The notes beneath the pieces are model-generated. The model saw only the letters and a program-made list of their open reading frames with translations, did no database searches and was not told the origin of the DNA. Positions 37,757 to 43,951 of a stretch of 43,951 bases of DNA are shown here, in pieces. Source of the DNA: an uncultured Actinomycetes bacterium (GTDB lineage: Bacteria > Actinomycetota > Thermoleophilia > Solirubrobacterales > Solirubrobacteraceae). A program made the position numbers and the translations under genes. Each line of letters starts with the position of its first letter. Positions within the stretch are counted from its first letter, which is position 1. The DNA lies in contig CALAQT010000501.1 in the NCBI GenBank assembly GCA_937888775.1, positions 1 through 43,951 on the forward strand, given 5' to 3'.

Positions 37757-37963
37757 ATGCAAGCCAAGCTTAGCCGGTACAAAGCCTTCCCGATGCCTGG
37801 AAACGGCTATCGCGTGTGGGACACGAAGCACCAGAGGAACGTGGCGCTGTTCCCGCTCGGCCGCTTTACAGCCGACGAGGCGCGCGATGAGGCCGAGGAA
37901 TGGGCGGCCCAGCGCAACGCGGGCAACGACATCGCCGCCCCGGAGGCTGATTCGCATGCCTAG
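37757..37963 (+). CDS. First early gene, small protein of unknown function
   Basis: A 68-residue protein with a strong AGGAGGAA site. It begins MQAKLSRYKAFPMPGNGYRVWDTKHQ and ends in an acidic helix (TADEARDEAEEWAAQRN). First in the early transcript, it may act in host takeover or regulation. No family recognised. It overlaps the next start by eight bases. Confidence 0.6.
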   Translation: MQAKLSRYKAFPMPGNGYRVWDTKHQRNVALFPLGRFTADEARDEAEEWAAQRNAGNDIAAPEADSHA

Positions 37964-38168
37964 GGGTGGGCAGTATGAGTTGGTGTTGCCCTTTGGCGAT
38001 CTACCCGTAGGCACGATCCTCTCTCCGACCGGCAAGGACGCGTTTGACTTCCTGGCCGGAGGTTCCACGGTCGCTATTGAGGTTGAGATCGACGGACGGC
38101 GACAGTGGCTCCACGCGCGGGCCGATGGGCCGCTGCGCGTCCGAAAGGTCGAGGAGCAGCCCGCATGA
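37956..38168 (+). CDS. Small beta-rich protein, unknown
   Basis: A 70-residue protein (YELVLPFGDLPVGTILSPTGKDAFDFLAGG, VAIEVEIDGRRQWLHARADGPLRV). It has the look of a small barrel. CGGAGG precedes the start and ATGA links it to the next gene. No family recognised. Confidence 0.5.
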   Translation: MPRGGQYELVLPFGDLPVGTILSPTGKDAFDFLAGGSTVAIEVEIDGRRQWLHARADGPLRVRKVEEQPA

Positions 38169-38341
38169 CGCCCGCTGCGAGCGCGGACTACCCGCGCACC
38201 TTCAAGGACTTCATCGAGCGGTTCGACACGGAGGAGGCGTGCCTCGCCTACGTCGAGCAGGGTGATGGATCAGAGGCCGGTGGGGGAGGTGCTCAAGAAC
38301 TTTCCTCGAGAGCCCTTGACAAGCCCGAGACGATCGGCTAG
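38165..38341 (+). CDS. Short protein resembling the start of IS1595-family transposases
   Basis: A 58-residue frame. Residues 9-31 (YPRTFKDFIERFDTEEACLAY) match the N-terminal pattern of the IS1595-type transposase zinc-ribbon domain (P-T-xxF-xRF-xxEEAC-xxY). The CPxC zinc ribbon and the rest of the transposase are missing; the tail is Gly-rich. It may be a remnant of an IS1595 element or a reused adaptor. It ends inside the promoter of the next gene. Confidence 0.45.
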   Translation: MTPAASADYPRTFKDFIERFDTEEACLAYVEQGDGSEAGGGGAQELSSRALDKPETIG

Positions 38342-38344
38342 CGT
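38316..38344 (+). promoter_or_regulatory. Internal promoter TTGACA-17-TAGCGT
   Basis: A perfect TTGACA (38316-38321) and TAGCGT (38339-38344, TAnnnT type) are separated by 17 bases. The predicted start at about 38351 is only four bases from the ATG at 38355, so the message would be leaderless or nearly so. Confidence 0.65.
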
Positions 38345-38354
38345 GGCGATATCA

Positions 38355-38519
38355 ATGGATGCGCAAGCGAGCAAAGATCAATCGGCGATTCTAGTCCGGC
38401 TACCACGCCAAACGCACGACGCGTTGAAAGCACTGGCGGACCAGGAACAGCGCACGATGGCGGGCCAACTCCGCTATCTCATCGAGCAGGCCACGGGTCT
38501 TCGAGAGGCCGCGGCATGA
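38355..38519 (+). CDS. Ribbon-helix-helix regulator
   Basis: A 54-residue protein (ILVRLPRQTHDALKALADQEQRTMAGQLRYLIEQA) with the Arc/MetJ ribbon-helix-helix pattern: a beta strand, helix 1, a turn and helix 2. These bind DNA as dimers. The ATG at 38355 is preferred because it follows the promoter; an in-frame ATG at 38262 would give 85 residues. It may repress its own promoter and other early genes. Confidence 0.68.
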   Translation: MDAQASKDQSAILVRLPRQTHDALKALADQEQRTMAGQLRYLIEQATGLREAAA

Positions 38520-38884
38520 ACTCTTTTTTTGAGCCTCCGGTTTACATAACATGCAGTCCCGAGCGAAGCGGTCTGCCCCAGCGGTTCATCAATAAGTGCG
38601 AGATCGGGGCTGTCCCAGAGCATCGGCCGGACCTTGGACCGTGCTGGCTTTGGACAAGCTCAGTCTATCTGAAATACGGCCGATTCTGGTTCCAAGGTCG
38701 GAACGTCCTCGCCTACAAACTGGCCTATGAGCTGACCGTTGGCTCCGTGCCTGACGGGCTGGTGCTCGACCATCTCTGTCGCAACGAGCCATGCGTCAAT
38801 CCGGGCCACTTGGAGCCCGTGACGCAGCGCGTGAACCTGCTGCGTGGGCTGGGCACATCCGCAGCCAAGAGGCTCATCGCATGA
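38516..38884 (+). CDS. HNH_3 endonuclease in the early operon
   Basis: A 122-residue protein, ATGA-coupled to the RHH gene. The core PCWLWTSSVYLKYGRF, VLAYKLAYELTVGSVPDG and LVLDHLCRNEPCVNPGHLEPVTQRVN is the HNH_3 pattern with LDHLC and NPGHLE. It contains somewhat more A and T near its start (CTCTTTTTTTGAG) than its neighbours. It is probably a free-standing mobile nuclease. Confidence 0.85.
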   Translation: MNSFFEPPVYITCSPERSGLPQRFINKCEIGAVPEHRPDLGPCWLWTSSVYLKYGRFWFQGRNVLAYKLAYELTVGSVPDGLVLDHLCRNEPCVNPGHLEPVTQRVNLLRGLGTSAAKRLIA

Positions 38885-39258
38885 CTCTCGCCAAGTCGCT
38901 CCCCGCGGTGCTCGCCTTCGCCCTCCTGTCATTCTCCGCCACGGCGAGCGCGCATTCCCGTCGGCACCACGGCAAGCACCACGTAGCAGCTCATCGCGTC
39001 CGGCATCATCCGCCGCGCAGCGCGGGCATCAACGATCTTCCGACGGGAAGCCCAGGTAAGGGAGCCAGTGGGACGCCACAAGCGCAAACGGCTCCCTTAC
39101 CGCAACCCGAGCCCGAAGGCCCGGCCATGGTATTCGAGGAACACGTTACAACTCCCGCCGAACTAGAGGAACTGTATCGAGACGTAGAAGCGTCTGAAGC
39201 AGGCGGCGAACCGCCTACGCCCGCGGAAGAAGAACAGAGCGTGGAACCGGAACCATGA
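38881..39258 (+). CDS. Secreted His-rich protein
   Basis: A 125-residue protein. Residues 1-24 (MTLAKSLPAVLAFALLSFSA, cleaved after TASA) are a signal peptide. Residues 25-48 are His/Arg-rich (HSRRHHGKHH), followed by a Pro/Gln/Glu-rich linker and an acidic tail with a helix (TTPAELEELYRDVEASE). Metal binding is possible. Exported small early proteins of this kind may change the host surface. Confidence 0.6.
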   Translation: MTLAKSLPAVLAFALLSFSATASAHSRRHHGKHHVAAHRVRHHPPRSAGINDLPTGSPGKGASGTPQAQTAPLPQPEPEGPAMVFEEHVTTPAELEELYRDVEASEAGGEPPTPAEEEQSVEPEP

Positions 39259-39464
39259 CCCCGACCGCCTTCACCGTCGTCGCAACCGTCGCCGCCTTCG
39301 GCCTGCTTGCGCTCTGCGCCCTGTTTGTGATCGCTCTGGCCCGCGTAGCCCGCGATGGCGACGAGATGGCCCGCGAACACGCAGCGGGCAAGAGGGCGGA
39401 GAAGCTCGTCGAGCTCGAGGACCTATACGCAAGCCCTCCCTACGAGCACGGGTCGGTTCGATGA
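39255..39464 (+). CDS. Small membrane protein
   Basis: A 69-residue protein with an N-terminal membrane helix (FTVVATVAAFGLLALCALFVIAL) and a charged helix after it (EMAREHAAGKRAEKLVELEDLY). ATGA-coupled at both ends. No family recognised. Confidence 0.55.
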   Translation: MTPTAFTVVATVAAFGLLALCALFVIALARVARDGDEMAREHAAGKRAEKLVELEDLYASPPYEHGSVR

Positions 39465-39667
39465 GCTGGCTCATCCCCGAGTGGATTTCCCCGCTCACCG
39501 TTCGCCGCTACCAAGAGGTAGACGCGAGAGCACAAGAGCGGGAGGTTGCCGCTCAGCTACGACCCCGCTCAGGACAAGTGGAGACCGGCTCAGTCCTCGA
39601 GGGAGTAGATGACCTCTTGGCAGCTGCGGAGCGTTTCGACCGCGCACTAGGCGAGGGAAGACGATGA
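39461..39667 (+). CDS. Small protein, unknown
   Basis: A 68-residue protein starting MSWLIPEWISPLTVRRYQEV, helical and acidic in the second half (SVLEGVDDLLAAAERFDRAL). ATGA-coupled to the gene before and to the methyltransferase. No family recognised. Confidence 0.5.
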   Translation: MSWLIPEWISPLTVRRYQEVDARAQEREVAAQLRPRSGQVETGSVLEGVDDLLAAAERFDRALGEGRR

Positions 39668-40227
39668 AGTACCGCACCATAGTTGCTGATCCTCCGTGGC
39701 AAGTGCATCAGCCGCCACCGTGGAACTACGGAAATCCGGGTGGCAACCGCAACCGCCCGGTCCCATATCCGACAATGAGCCTGCCCCGGATACGCGCGCT
39801 GCCCGTCGAGGCTATGGCCGACGAGGACGCTCACCTTTACATCTGGACGATCAACCGCTACGTCGAGAGAACCTACGATTTGGCTCGGGCGTGGGGCTTC
39901 AAGCCCTCGACGCTGCTTACGTGGTGCAAGCCCCGCAAGGGCCTCGGTGTTGGTGGCGCATACGCCCTCAACACGGAGCACATTCTGTTTGCACGGCGAG
40001 GGTGTGATTGTGTCCAGCGACGCGAGGGCGCGACCTGGTTTCAGTGGCCGCGAGGCGAGCACAGTGATAAGCCTGACGGCTTCCTCGACGTAGTAGAGCA
40101 GGTCAGCCCAGGCCCCTACCTAGAGCTTTTTGCCCGCAGAGCAAGGTTCGGCTGGGACTACGCGGGTGATGGCTCACTCGGGACCGTCGAGCTTGCGGGA
40201 CTACGCAACCCCGGAGAGGCCGCGTGA
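39664..40227 (+). CDS. DNA N6-adenine methyltransferase, MT-A70 family
   Basis: A 187-residue protein. The catalytic motif DPPW is at residues 9-12, typical of MT-A70 enzymes, which transfer a methyl group from S-adenosylmethionine to adenine N6. Other matches are LYIWTINRYVERTYDLARAWGFKPSTLLTWCKP, NTEHILFARRG, HSDKPDGFLDVVEQVSPGPYLELFARR and WDYAGDG. Length is normal for phage versions. No partner restriction enzyme is seen, so it probably protects phage DNA or alters its regulation. Confidence 0.92.
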   Translation: MKYRTIVADPPWQVHQPPPWNYGNPGGNRNRPVPYPTMSLPRIRALPVEAMADEDAHLYIWTINRYVERTYDLARAWGFKPSTLLTWCKPRKGLGVGGAYALNTEHILFARRGCDCVQRREGATWFQWPRGEHSDKPDGFLDVVEQVSPGPYLELFARRARFGWDYAGDGSLGTVELAGLRNPGEAA

Positions 40228-40868
40228 TGACACATCCTGAACACCCGCCCCGACGGGTCGTGGAATTACTCCTAGAGACAACGGAGGAATTGCGAGCTGT
40301 ACAAGAGGGCTTCGACGGTCTGGGTGTACGGCTCAACGACGCCGAAGCTGATCGTGAGGCAGCCGAGCTAGCTGCCGTCAAGTGGAAGCAGGCTTTTGAG
40401 GATCGGCTGATTTCAAGTGCAACGGGCCAAACTGAGGCGGGCAGACAGATTGCAGACATTGTCGCCCGAGCCGAGAGGGCCGAGCAGCTTGCGGAGCGGC
40501 GCCTTGCTGAGTACAAGCGCATAGATGTGGACCTCACGAAGCAGATCAATCGAGCCCTAACTGCCGAGGCTCGACTAGAGCAGCTTGGGGAGGTGATGGC
40601 GAATCTGGACCGTGATCGCTCGGAGTCCACAGACGCTCAGCAGGATGGCGAACACCGAGTAGCCGAGTTAACCGCAGCTAACGAGTCTCTTAGCTTCCAC
40701 CAAGGGCGCATGCTGTGCGCCTGTGGACATAGCTGTGACGATCACGCCCCGGCCAGCACGGAGGAGATCGAACAAGGTGAATGCACGGTTTGCAAGTGCC
40801 AGGATTTTGAGGACCCCGAGCCATACAGTCTAGCCGCCGAGGAGGGCCACGGTGGAACTCGTGAATGA
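40224..40868 (+). CDS. Coiled-coil protein with C-terminal zinc-binding motif
   Basis: A 214-residue protein (GTG at 40224, or ATG at 40227). Residues 10-155 are a long coiled coil (AELAAVKWKQAFEDRL, ARAERAEQLAERRLAEYK). The end has CACGHSCDDHAP and ECTVCKCQDFE, a Cys/His cluster likely to bind zinc. It may be a scaffold or nucleic-acid-binding protein. No family recognised. Confidence 0.55.
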   Translation: MMTHPEHPPRRVVELLLETTEELRAVQEGFDGLGVRLNDAEADREAAELAAVKWKQAFEDRLISSATGQTEAGRQIADIVARAERAEQLAERRLAEYKRIDVDLTKQINRALTAEARLEQLGEVMANLDRDRSESTDAQQDGEHRVAELTAANESLSFHQGRMLCACGHSCDDHAPASTEEIEQGECTVCKCQDFEDPEPYSLAAEEGHGGTRE

Positions 40869-41148
40869 TGATCTAGAGGGGGCGTTCGACACCTTCATTG
40901 AGGGCTACCGTGTGGAGGAACCGTCACCCAAAGACGCCTTCGCGGCAGGCTTCCTTGCCGCTCAGGCTTCATCGAAGCCCGAGAAGGGCAGGAGGCGGTG
41001 GAGACTGGAAACAGCACCATACGCCTACACTGACGACACCCACTGGGTGGGGCCTCCAATCGCCGAAGGCGAGTCCGTCGAGGTTGTCGAGGTATCAGCG
41101 ATGACTAACCTCGGCATGGGCGTACAGATGCCAGAGGCCGTGGCATGA
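40852..41148 (+). CDS. Small protein, unknown
   Basis: A 98-residue protein from a GTG after GAGGAGG, within the end of the coiled-coil gene. Residues 1-45 (LEGAFDTFIEGYRVEEPSPKDAFAAGFLAAQA) are a helical pattern common in phage proteins of unknown role. The rest is beta-like. Confidence 0.5.
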   Translation: MELVNDDLEGAFDTFIEGYRVEEPSPKDAFAAGFLAAQASSKPEKGRRRWRLETAPYAYTDDTHWVGPPIAEGESVEVVEVSAMTNLGMGVQMPEAVA

Positions 41149-41294
41149 ATCCCCGCGAGGAATCCGAACGCCTCTTGGACCTCCAAGCCTTCGACGAACT
41201 GATCGAAGACGACCGCGAACGCGATGAACGCGACTGCGAGAAGTCATCCCAGCTCGACCGCAAAATCGAGGCGATCGAGTGGAGCAAGCCATGA
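41145..41294 (+). CDS. Short acidic helical protein (49 aa)
   Basis: A 49-residue frame rich in Glu, Asp and Arg (ESERLLDLQAFDELIEDDRE), a probable single helix. ATGA-coupled on both sides. Unknown function. Confidence 0.45.
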   Translation: MNPREESERLLDLQAFDELIEDDRERDERDCEKSSQLDRKIEAIEWSKP

Positions 41295-41479
41295 GCGACA
41301 CACCTACGCAAAGCCAAGGAGTGCTCAGCACCATGAAGGATCTGCGGGAAGCCTTGGACCGGATTCAGTATGAGGTGGCGGAACAGCTAAGCAAGGGTGC
41401 GGTTGACCCCGATCTTCTGAACGCCGAGCAAAGCGCACGGGATGCACTCAGGTACCTCGCGCATGTGGGGCGACCCTGA
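41291..41479 (+). CDS. Small helical protein (62 aa)
   Basis: A 62-residue protein (MKDLREALDRIQYEVAEQLSKG, LNAEQSARDALRYLA), two helices. The start overlaps the previous stop (ATGA), and its own stop overlaps the next start (TGATG). No family recognised. Confidence 0.5.
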   Translation: MSDTPTQSQGVLSTMKDLREALDRIQYEVAEQLSKGAVDPDLLNAEQSARDALRYLAHVGRP

Positions 41480-41892
41480 TGCCTGACTTCACGATCCGAG
41501 AGGTCCTGGGCGAGGAACGCTTCACGATCGAGGGTAAGGGCGAGTTCGTTGCCTACAACGTCACGTTCGACGGCGAGCAGGGTTCAGGCACGGCCCAGCA
41601 CAAACGCAAGGCGTCCAGCCCCGCCCCGACCGTCGGAGAGGTCATAGACGGAGAACTCGTCCAGCGCAACGGCAAGACCGAACTCAAGCGCGTCTGGAAG
41701 GACAAGCCGCCAACCGGAGGCGGCCGCAGTCCACAGGACACCAAGCAGATCGTCCGCCGACACAGCCAGCACATGGCGATGCTGCACGTCGCCTCGATGG
41801 AACGCCGAGGCAATCTCCCTGAGAATTGGAACCTGGACGCGCTGAAGAAAGTCATCCAGTGGTATCAGGACGACGCCGAAGGTGTGGCATGA
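41479..41892 (+). CDS. Possible single-strand or OB-fold nucleic acid-binding protein
   Basis: A 137-residue protein. The first part (FTIEGKGEFVAYNVTFDGEQGSGTAQHKRKA) is beta-rich. Residues 85-130 (SPQDTKQIVRRHSQHMAMLHVASME, NLDALKKVIQWYQDD) resemble the C-terminal helical part of a phage family thought to bind single strands. The identification is by general resemblance only. Confidence 0.4.
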   Translation: MPDFTIREVLGEERFTIEGKGEFVAYNVTFDGEQGSGTAQHKRKASSPAPTVGEVIDGELVQRNGKTELKRVWKDKPPTGGGRSPQDTKQIVRRHSQHMAMLHVASMERRGNLPENWNLDALKKVIQWYQDDAEGVA

Positions 41893-42134
41893 GGATTCGC
41901 CGCTCCCTCGAAGCCGAACCCCTCCGCGAAGAGCGCGAGGAGATGGAGATGGACGCCCGCGAGGCGCAGCGGGAACACGAAGAGCGGGCGGAGGAAGGGC
42001 CGTACAGCGACCGCGAAGCCGCAGAAGCCGAGCGCCTGCACGACCAGCACCCAGGCAGATGGGGAGACCACGCATCACCGGCCCGTATGAGGCGTGACAT
42101 CGAACGGGACCGCGAGGAGGAGCGCTACCGATGA
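41889..42134 (+). CDS. Highly charged small protein
   Basis: An 81-residue protein, over half Glu, Arg, Asp and Lys (REEREEMEMDAREAQREHEE). A long helix or disordered polyampholyte. ATGA-coupled on both sides. Function unknown. Confidence 0.5.
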   Translation: MRIRRSLEAEPLREEREEMEMDAREAQREHEERAEEGPYSDREAAEAERLHDQHPGRWGDHASPARMRRDIERDREEERYR

Positions 42135-42421
42135 GCCAGTTTGCGCGTGAACACCCCGAGGACTACGAGGAGCGCTTCGACGCCATGGTGGAGGGTGCCG
42201 ATCTAGCACGGAAGGCGGCCAAGGAGAACCTCGTGCCCTGGACCGAACGCGTCCCTCCGATCCCCTTTGAGCCTTGGTGGGAAGACCTCAAAGAGGTGGG
42301 CCGCCTCTACCGCTGGCTGGTGCAGTTCGATCGCACTCCCGAGGACGTAGGCGACTTCATCGAGAACGCACAGACGTGGCAAGAGGACTACGCGCGGATG
42401 CTCCGGTGGACGGACCAATGA
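42131..42421 (+). CDS. Small protein, unknown
   Basis: A 96-residue protein with many aromatic residues (PFEPWWEDLKEVGRLYRWLVQF, AQTWQEDYARMLRW), mostly helical. Located before the recombination genes. No family recognised. Confidence 0.5.
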   Translation: MSQFAREHPEDYEERFDAMVEGADLARKAAKENLVPWTERVPPIPFEPWWEDLKEVGRLYRWLVQFDRTPEDVGDFIENAQTWQEDYARMLRWTDQ

Positions 42422-42744
42422 CCACGGCAACCCTCTCCGACCCCGCCTCGGTTCAGATCCGCCTAGAAGAGATCGATGGCGAACTGGCGATCCTCCAGAA
42501 CGACCTCGAGGACGCCGCGCTGACGTGGTTCAAAGCCAAGAAGAACCGCGAGCAAGCCCACGCCGCCGCCTTTATCGCGGCAGAGGGTCCTGTCGCCGAA
42601 CGCACCGCCAAGGCTGATCTGGCTATGGCCGGCCTCGGAATAGCTGAGGAGGCTTGCTACGAGGCTCTGAAGGCCAAGTCTCGGGTGCTAGAGGCTCGGG
42701 CTTCAATTGGGATGTCGATCCTGAGATCGCAGGGGCGCTCGTGA
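42418..42744 (+). CDS. Helical protein next to the resolvase
   Basis: A 108-residue helical protein (SVQIRLEEIDGELAILQNDLEDAALTWFKAKK, EEACYEALKAKSRVLEARASIGMSIL). Similar coiled proteins often sit just before phage resolvase or nuclease genes, so it may be a recombination accessory. Its 3' end overlaps the resolvase start. Confidence 0.5.
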   Translation: MTTATLSDPASVQIRLEEIDGELAILQNDLEDAALTWFKAKKNREQAHAAAFIAAEGPVAERTAKADLAMAGLGIAEEACYEALKAKSRVLEARASIGMSILRSQGRS

Positions 42745-43103
42745 CCCTCAAACGCACGCCCTTGAAACGCCACAAGCCCTTGAAAGCCAAGCCCCGCTCA
42801 AAGGGCAACCGAGGCGAGCTCGCCGTCCGCGAAATCCTCCGCGACCGTGGCTACACCTCAACCCGCCGCAACTTCCAATCAGGCGGCCAGGGCGGGGGAG
42901 ACCTCATCGAAGGCATCCCCGGCGTCCACCTCGAGGTCAAGCACCAGGAGCGGCTGGCGATCTGGGACTACATAGAACAGGCGAAGGCTGACGCGCGCCC
43001 CACCGACATCCCAGCCGTCGTCTTCCGCTCCAACCGCCGCGACTGGCATGTGGCGATTCCGTTTGAGGACTTCCTTAGGCTGGTCGAGGAGGCGCGGGCG
43101 TGA
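42741..43103 (+). CDS. Holliday junction resolvase-like PD-(D/E)XK nuclease
   Basis: A 120-residue protein from a GTG. After a basic N-terminus (TPLKRHKPLKAKPRSKGNRGE), the nuclease core is E29-like in GELAVREIL, then GGGDLIEGIPGVHLEVKHQE with the D and ExK catalytic residues, and WDYIEQAKADA. It should resolve branched DNA before packaging or during recombination. This is one of the few clear DNA metabolism genes here. Confidence 0.85.
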   Translation: MTLKRTPLKRHKPLKAKPRSKGNRGELAVREILRDRGYTSTRRNFQSGGQGGGDLIEGIPGVHLEVKHQERLAIWDYIEQAKADARPTDIPAVVFRSNRRDWHVAIPFEDFLRLVEEARA

Positions 43104-43270
43104 CCTGGCTGCAGCTACAGCAGGAGACACGCGAGAGCCCCTGCATCGCCGTTGGGCACAAGTGGATCGCAACCGCCTGGGAGGCAAAGGACCGCCATGG
43201 CATCGAAAGCCCCGATGACGTGCTGGCTTGGGAATGCCTGCGGTGCGGAGCGGAGGCGACGAAACTATGA
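43100..43270 (+). CDS. Short protein with Cys pair (56 aa)
   Basis: A 56-residue frame (GTG start overlapping the resolvase stop). It includes CIAVGHKWIATAW and ECLRCGAEATK, half a zinc ribbon. Both ends overlap neighbouring genes. Unknown function. Confidence 0.5.
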   Translation: MTWLQLQQETRESPCIAVGHKWIATAWEAKDRHGIESPDDVLAWECLRCGAEATKL

Positions 43271-43614
43271 GCCGCAAATGGCTCCTCCTACGGCTACTCA
43301 AAGACGCCGGCTCGGTCGGAGCCACGACGGCCGATCTCCTCGCCGCAGGGGTGGGCTCACGCTACGGAGCGAGGCTTCTGGAACTTCGAGACCATGGCTA
43401 CGTCATCGAGTCCCGCCGAGAGCGCCAGTCGTCCTTCCGTTACATCCTTACCGACGAGCCCGGCGTTGAAGCACCCGCAGGCAGGCAACTCACCCCCCGT
43501 CCGGGTGAGTCAGAAGCCCTCCAGCCCTCCTGCGGGTGCTTGAGCGCCGAGCTGACGTTGTTCGAGCAGCAGATCGAGAAAGCTAAGCCGACTCCGCACT
43601 GGAAGGCCGCATGA
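43267..43614 (+). CDS. Winged-helix DNA-binding protein
   Basis: A 115-residue protein. Residues 1-62 (LLLRLLKDAGSVGATTADLLAAGVGSRYGARLLELRDHGYVIESRR, then SSFRYILT) are a winged helix: helix 1, an ATTADL helix, the recognition helix SRYGARLLEL and a beta wing. The rest is Pro-rich with a short helix (ELTLFEQQIEKAK). It is likely a transcription or replication regulator. Confidence 0.62.
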   Translation: MSRKWLLLRLLKDAGSVGATTADLLAAGVGSRYGARLLELRDHGYVIESRRERQSSFRYILTDEPGVEAPAGRQLTPRPGESEALQPSCGCLSAELTLFEQQIEKAKPTPHWKAA

Positions 43615-43853
43615 TGACGACGAGTCCGGTGGCCGCGATGACGATGAAGGGGAGCGCCTACGACCCGCATACGCCTCGCGCTCGCAAGCGTCGCAGCGAA
43701 GGGCGGTGCGGCTACTGCGGGCATCCCGCGCACTGGGTGCTGAATGGCTGCGAGGTGTGTGGTCCCGAACGCTGCCCAGTGATCTTCGAAGTCACCGACT
43801 CGAGCGTCATCGAGAAGATCGCCACCACGTTTCCAGACCAAGAGGCGGCATGA
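43611..43853 (+). CDS. Small zinc-finger protein
   Basis: An 80-residue protein. Residues 33-55 hold CGYCGHPAHWVLNGCEVCG, a CxxC...CxxC zinc site, followed by a beta-helix unit (CPVIFEVTDSSVIEKIATTF). It overlaps the terminal HNH gene by ATGA. No family recognised. Confidence 0.5.
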   Translation: MMTTSPVAAMTMKGSAYDPHTPRARKRRSEGRCGYCGHPAHWVLNGCEVCGPERCPVIFEVTDSSVIEKIATTFPDQEAA

Positions 43854-43951
43854 GCCAGCCCAAGATACTGCGCTACAAAGGGGGGCCAATCAAGGTCACC
43901 TACGCCGATGGCACGACCATCGTCCGCAAGCCCGCCGAGTTCGCAGCGCCG
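43850..43951 (+). CDS. HNH endonuclease, N-terminal part (continues at position 2)
   Basis: The first 34 codons (MSQPKILRYKGGPIKVTYAD and onward) of the HNH gene completed at 2-292 across the circular join. The start overlaps the previous stop by ATGA. This part is beta-like and basic and precedes the nuclease domain. Confidence 0.85.
   Translation, partial: MSQPKILRYKGGPIKVTYADGTTIVRKPAEFAAP
43897..43951. repeat. Terminal direct repeat, right copy
   Basis: Identical to bases 1-55, so the contig overlaps itself. Removing one copy gives a circle of 43,896 bp. Confidence 0.93.

Noticed and set aside
37523..38068. 181-residue minus-strand reading frame over the early control region
   Set aside because: It overlaps real plus-strand genes and the hairpin region, and has no ribosome site or recognisable domain.
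39664..40227. A restriction-modification pair around the methyltransferase
   Set aside because: No restriction endonuclease is adjacent; the neighbours are small unknown proteins, so it is treated as a solitary enzyme.

Overview
This window is a complete or near-complete genome of a tailed double-stranded DNA phage, assembled as a circle. Bases 1-55 and 43897-43951 are identical, and one HNH endonuclease gene reads in frame across the join, so the unique length is about 43,896 bp. It is GC-rich. It encodes an HK97-type portal, prohead protease and capsid, and also a contractile tail (sheath, tube, gp25-like wedge, J- and I-like baseplate proteins), so it is a small myovirus. The host is probably an actinomycete (Actinomycetota): a gene resembling the actinobacterial integration host factor (mIHF) is present, as are a holin, a GH25-like lysin, a resuscitation-factor-like transglycosylase and a CAP protein of types common in that phylum. 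The host assignment is an inference. I found no integrase, repressor, DNA polymerase, primase, helicase or tRNA gene.

Layout. An early operon starts at about 37.7 kb, runs through the join and ends at 292. It holds many small ATGA-coupled genes, an MT-A70-type adenine methyltransferase, a Holliday junction resolvase, an RHH regulator, a winged-helix protein and HNH nucleases. A second block (471-4183) holds the mIHF-like gene and an array of tiny genes joined by a nearly identical stop/RBS/start junction. The virion block runs from 4365 to 30075: HNH, small and large terminase, portal, prohead protease fused to a zinc-finger motif, two tandem paralogous major capsid proteins, two tandem paralogous probable decoration proteins, head-tail connectors, sheath, tube, tail assembly chaperone with a probable -1 frameshift, tape measure, hub with two peptidoglycan hydrolase domains, a spike fused to a beta-helix, the baseplate wedge genes and an appendage protein. 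A three-gene minus-strand unit (30076-31231) encodes a small charged protein, a lipoprotein and a secreted metzincin-like protease, under its own consensus-like promoter.

The lysis and accessory block (31362-37265) encodes membrane peptides, a coiled-coil/TM protein, a GH25-like lysin, a holin, a papain-like protein whose catalytic segments are in a permuted order, a single-HKD phospholipase-D-like protein, a CAP protein and a transglycosylase, interrupted by three HNH genes. An intrinsic terminator at 37339-37376 closes it, and a control region of about 380 bp with several hairpins follows.

The most unusual points are: (i) two capsid paralogues followed by two decoration paralogues; (ii) a 5'-leader hairpin found at two unrelated promoters on opposite strands with the same bulge, loop size and compensatory base changes, plus two looser relatives; (iii) HNH genes directly after the lysin and holin genes, with a second copy of the C-terminal end of each gene beyond the HNH gene; (iv) the permuted papain-like fold; (v) the minus-strand metzincin/lipoprotein unit. 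All functions are read from sequence motifs by eye; no database search was run.
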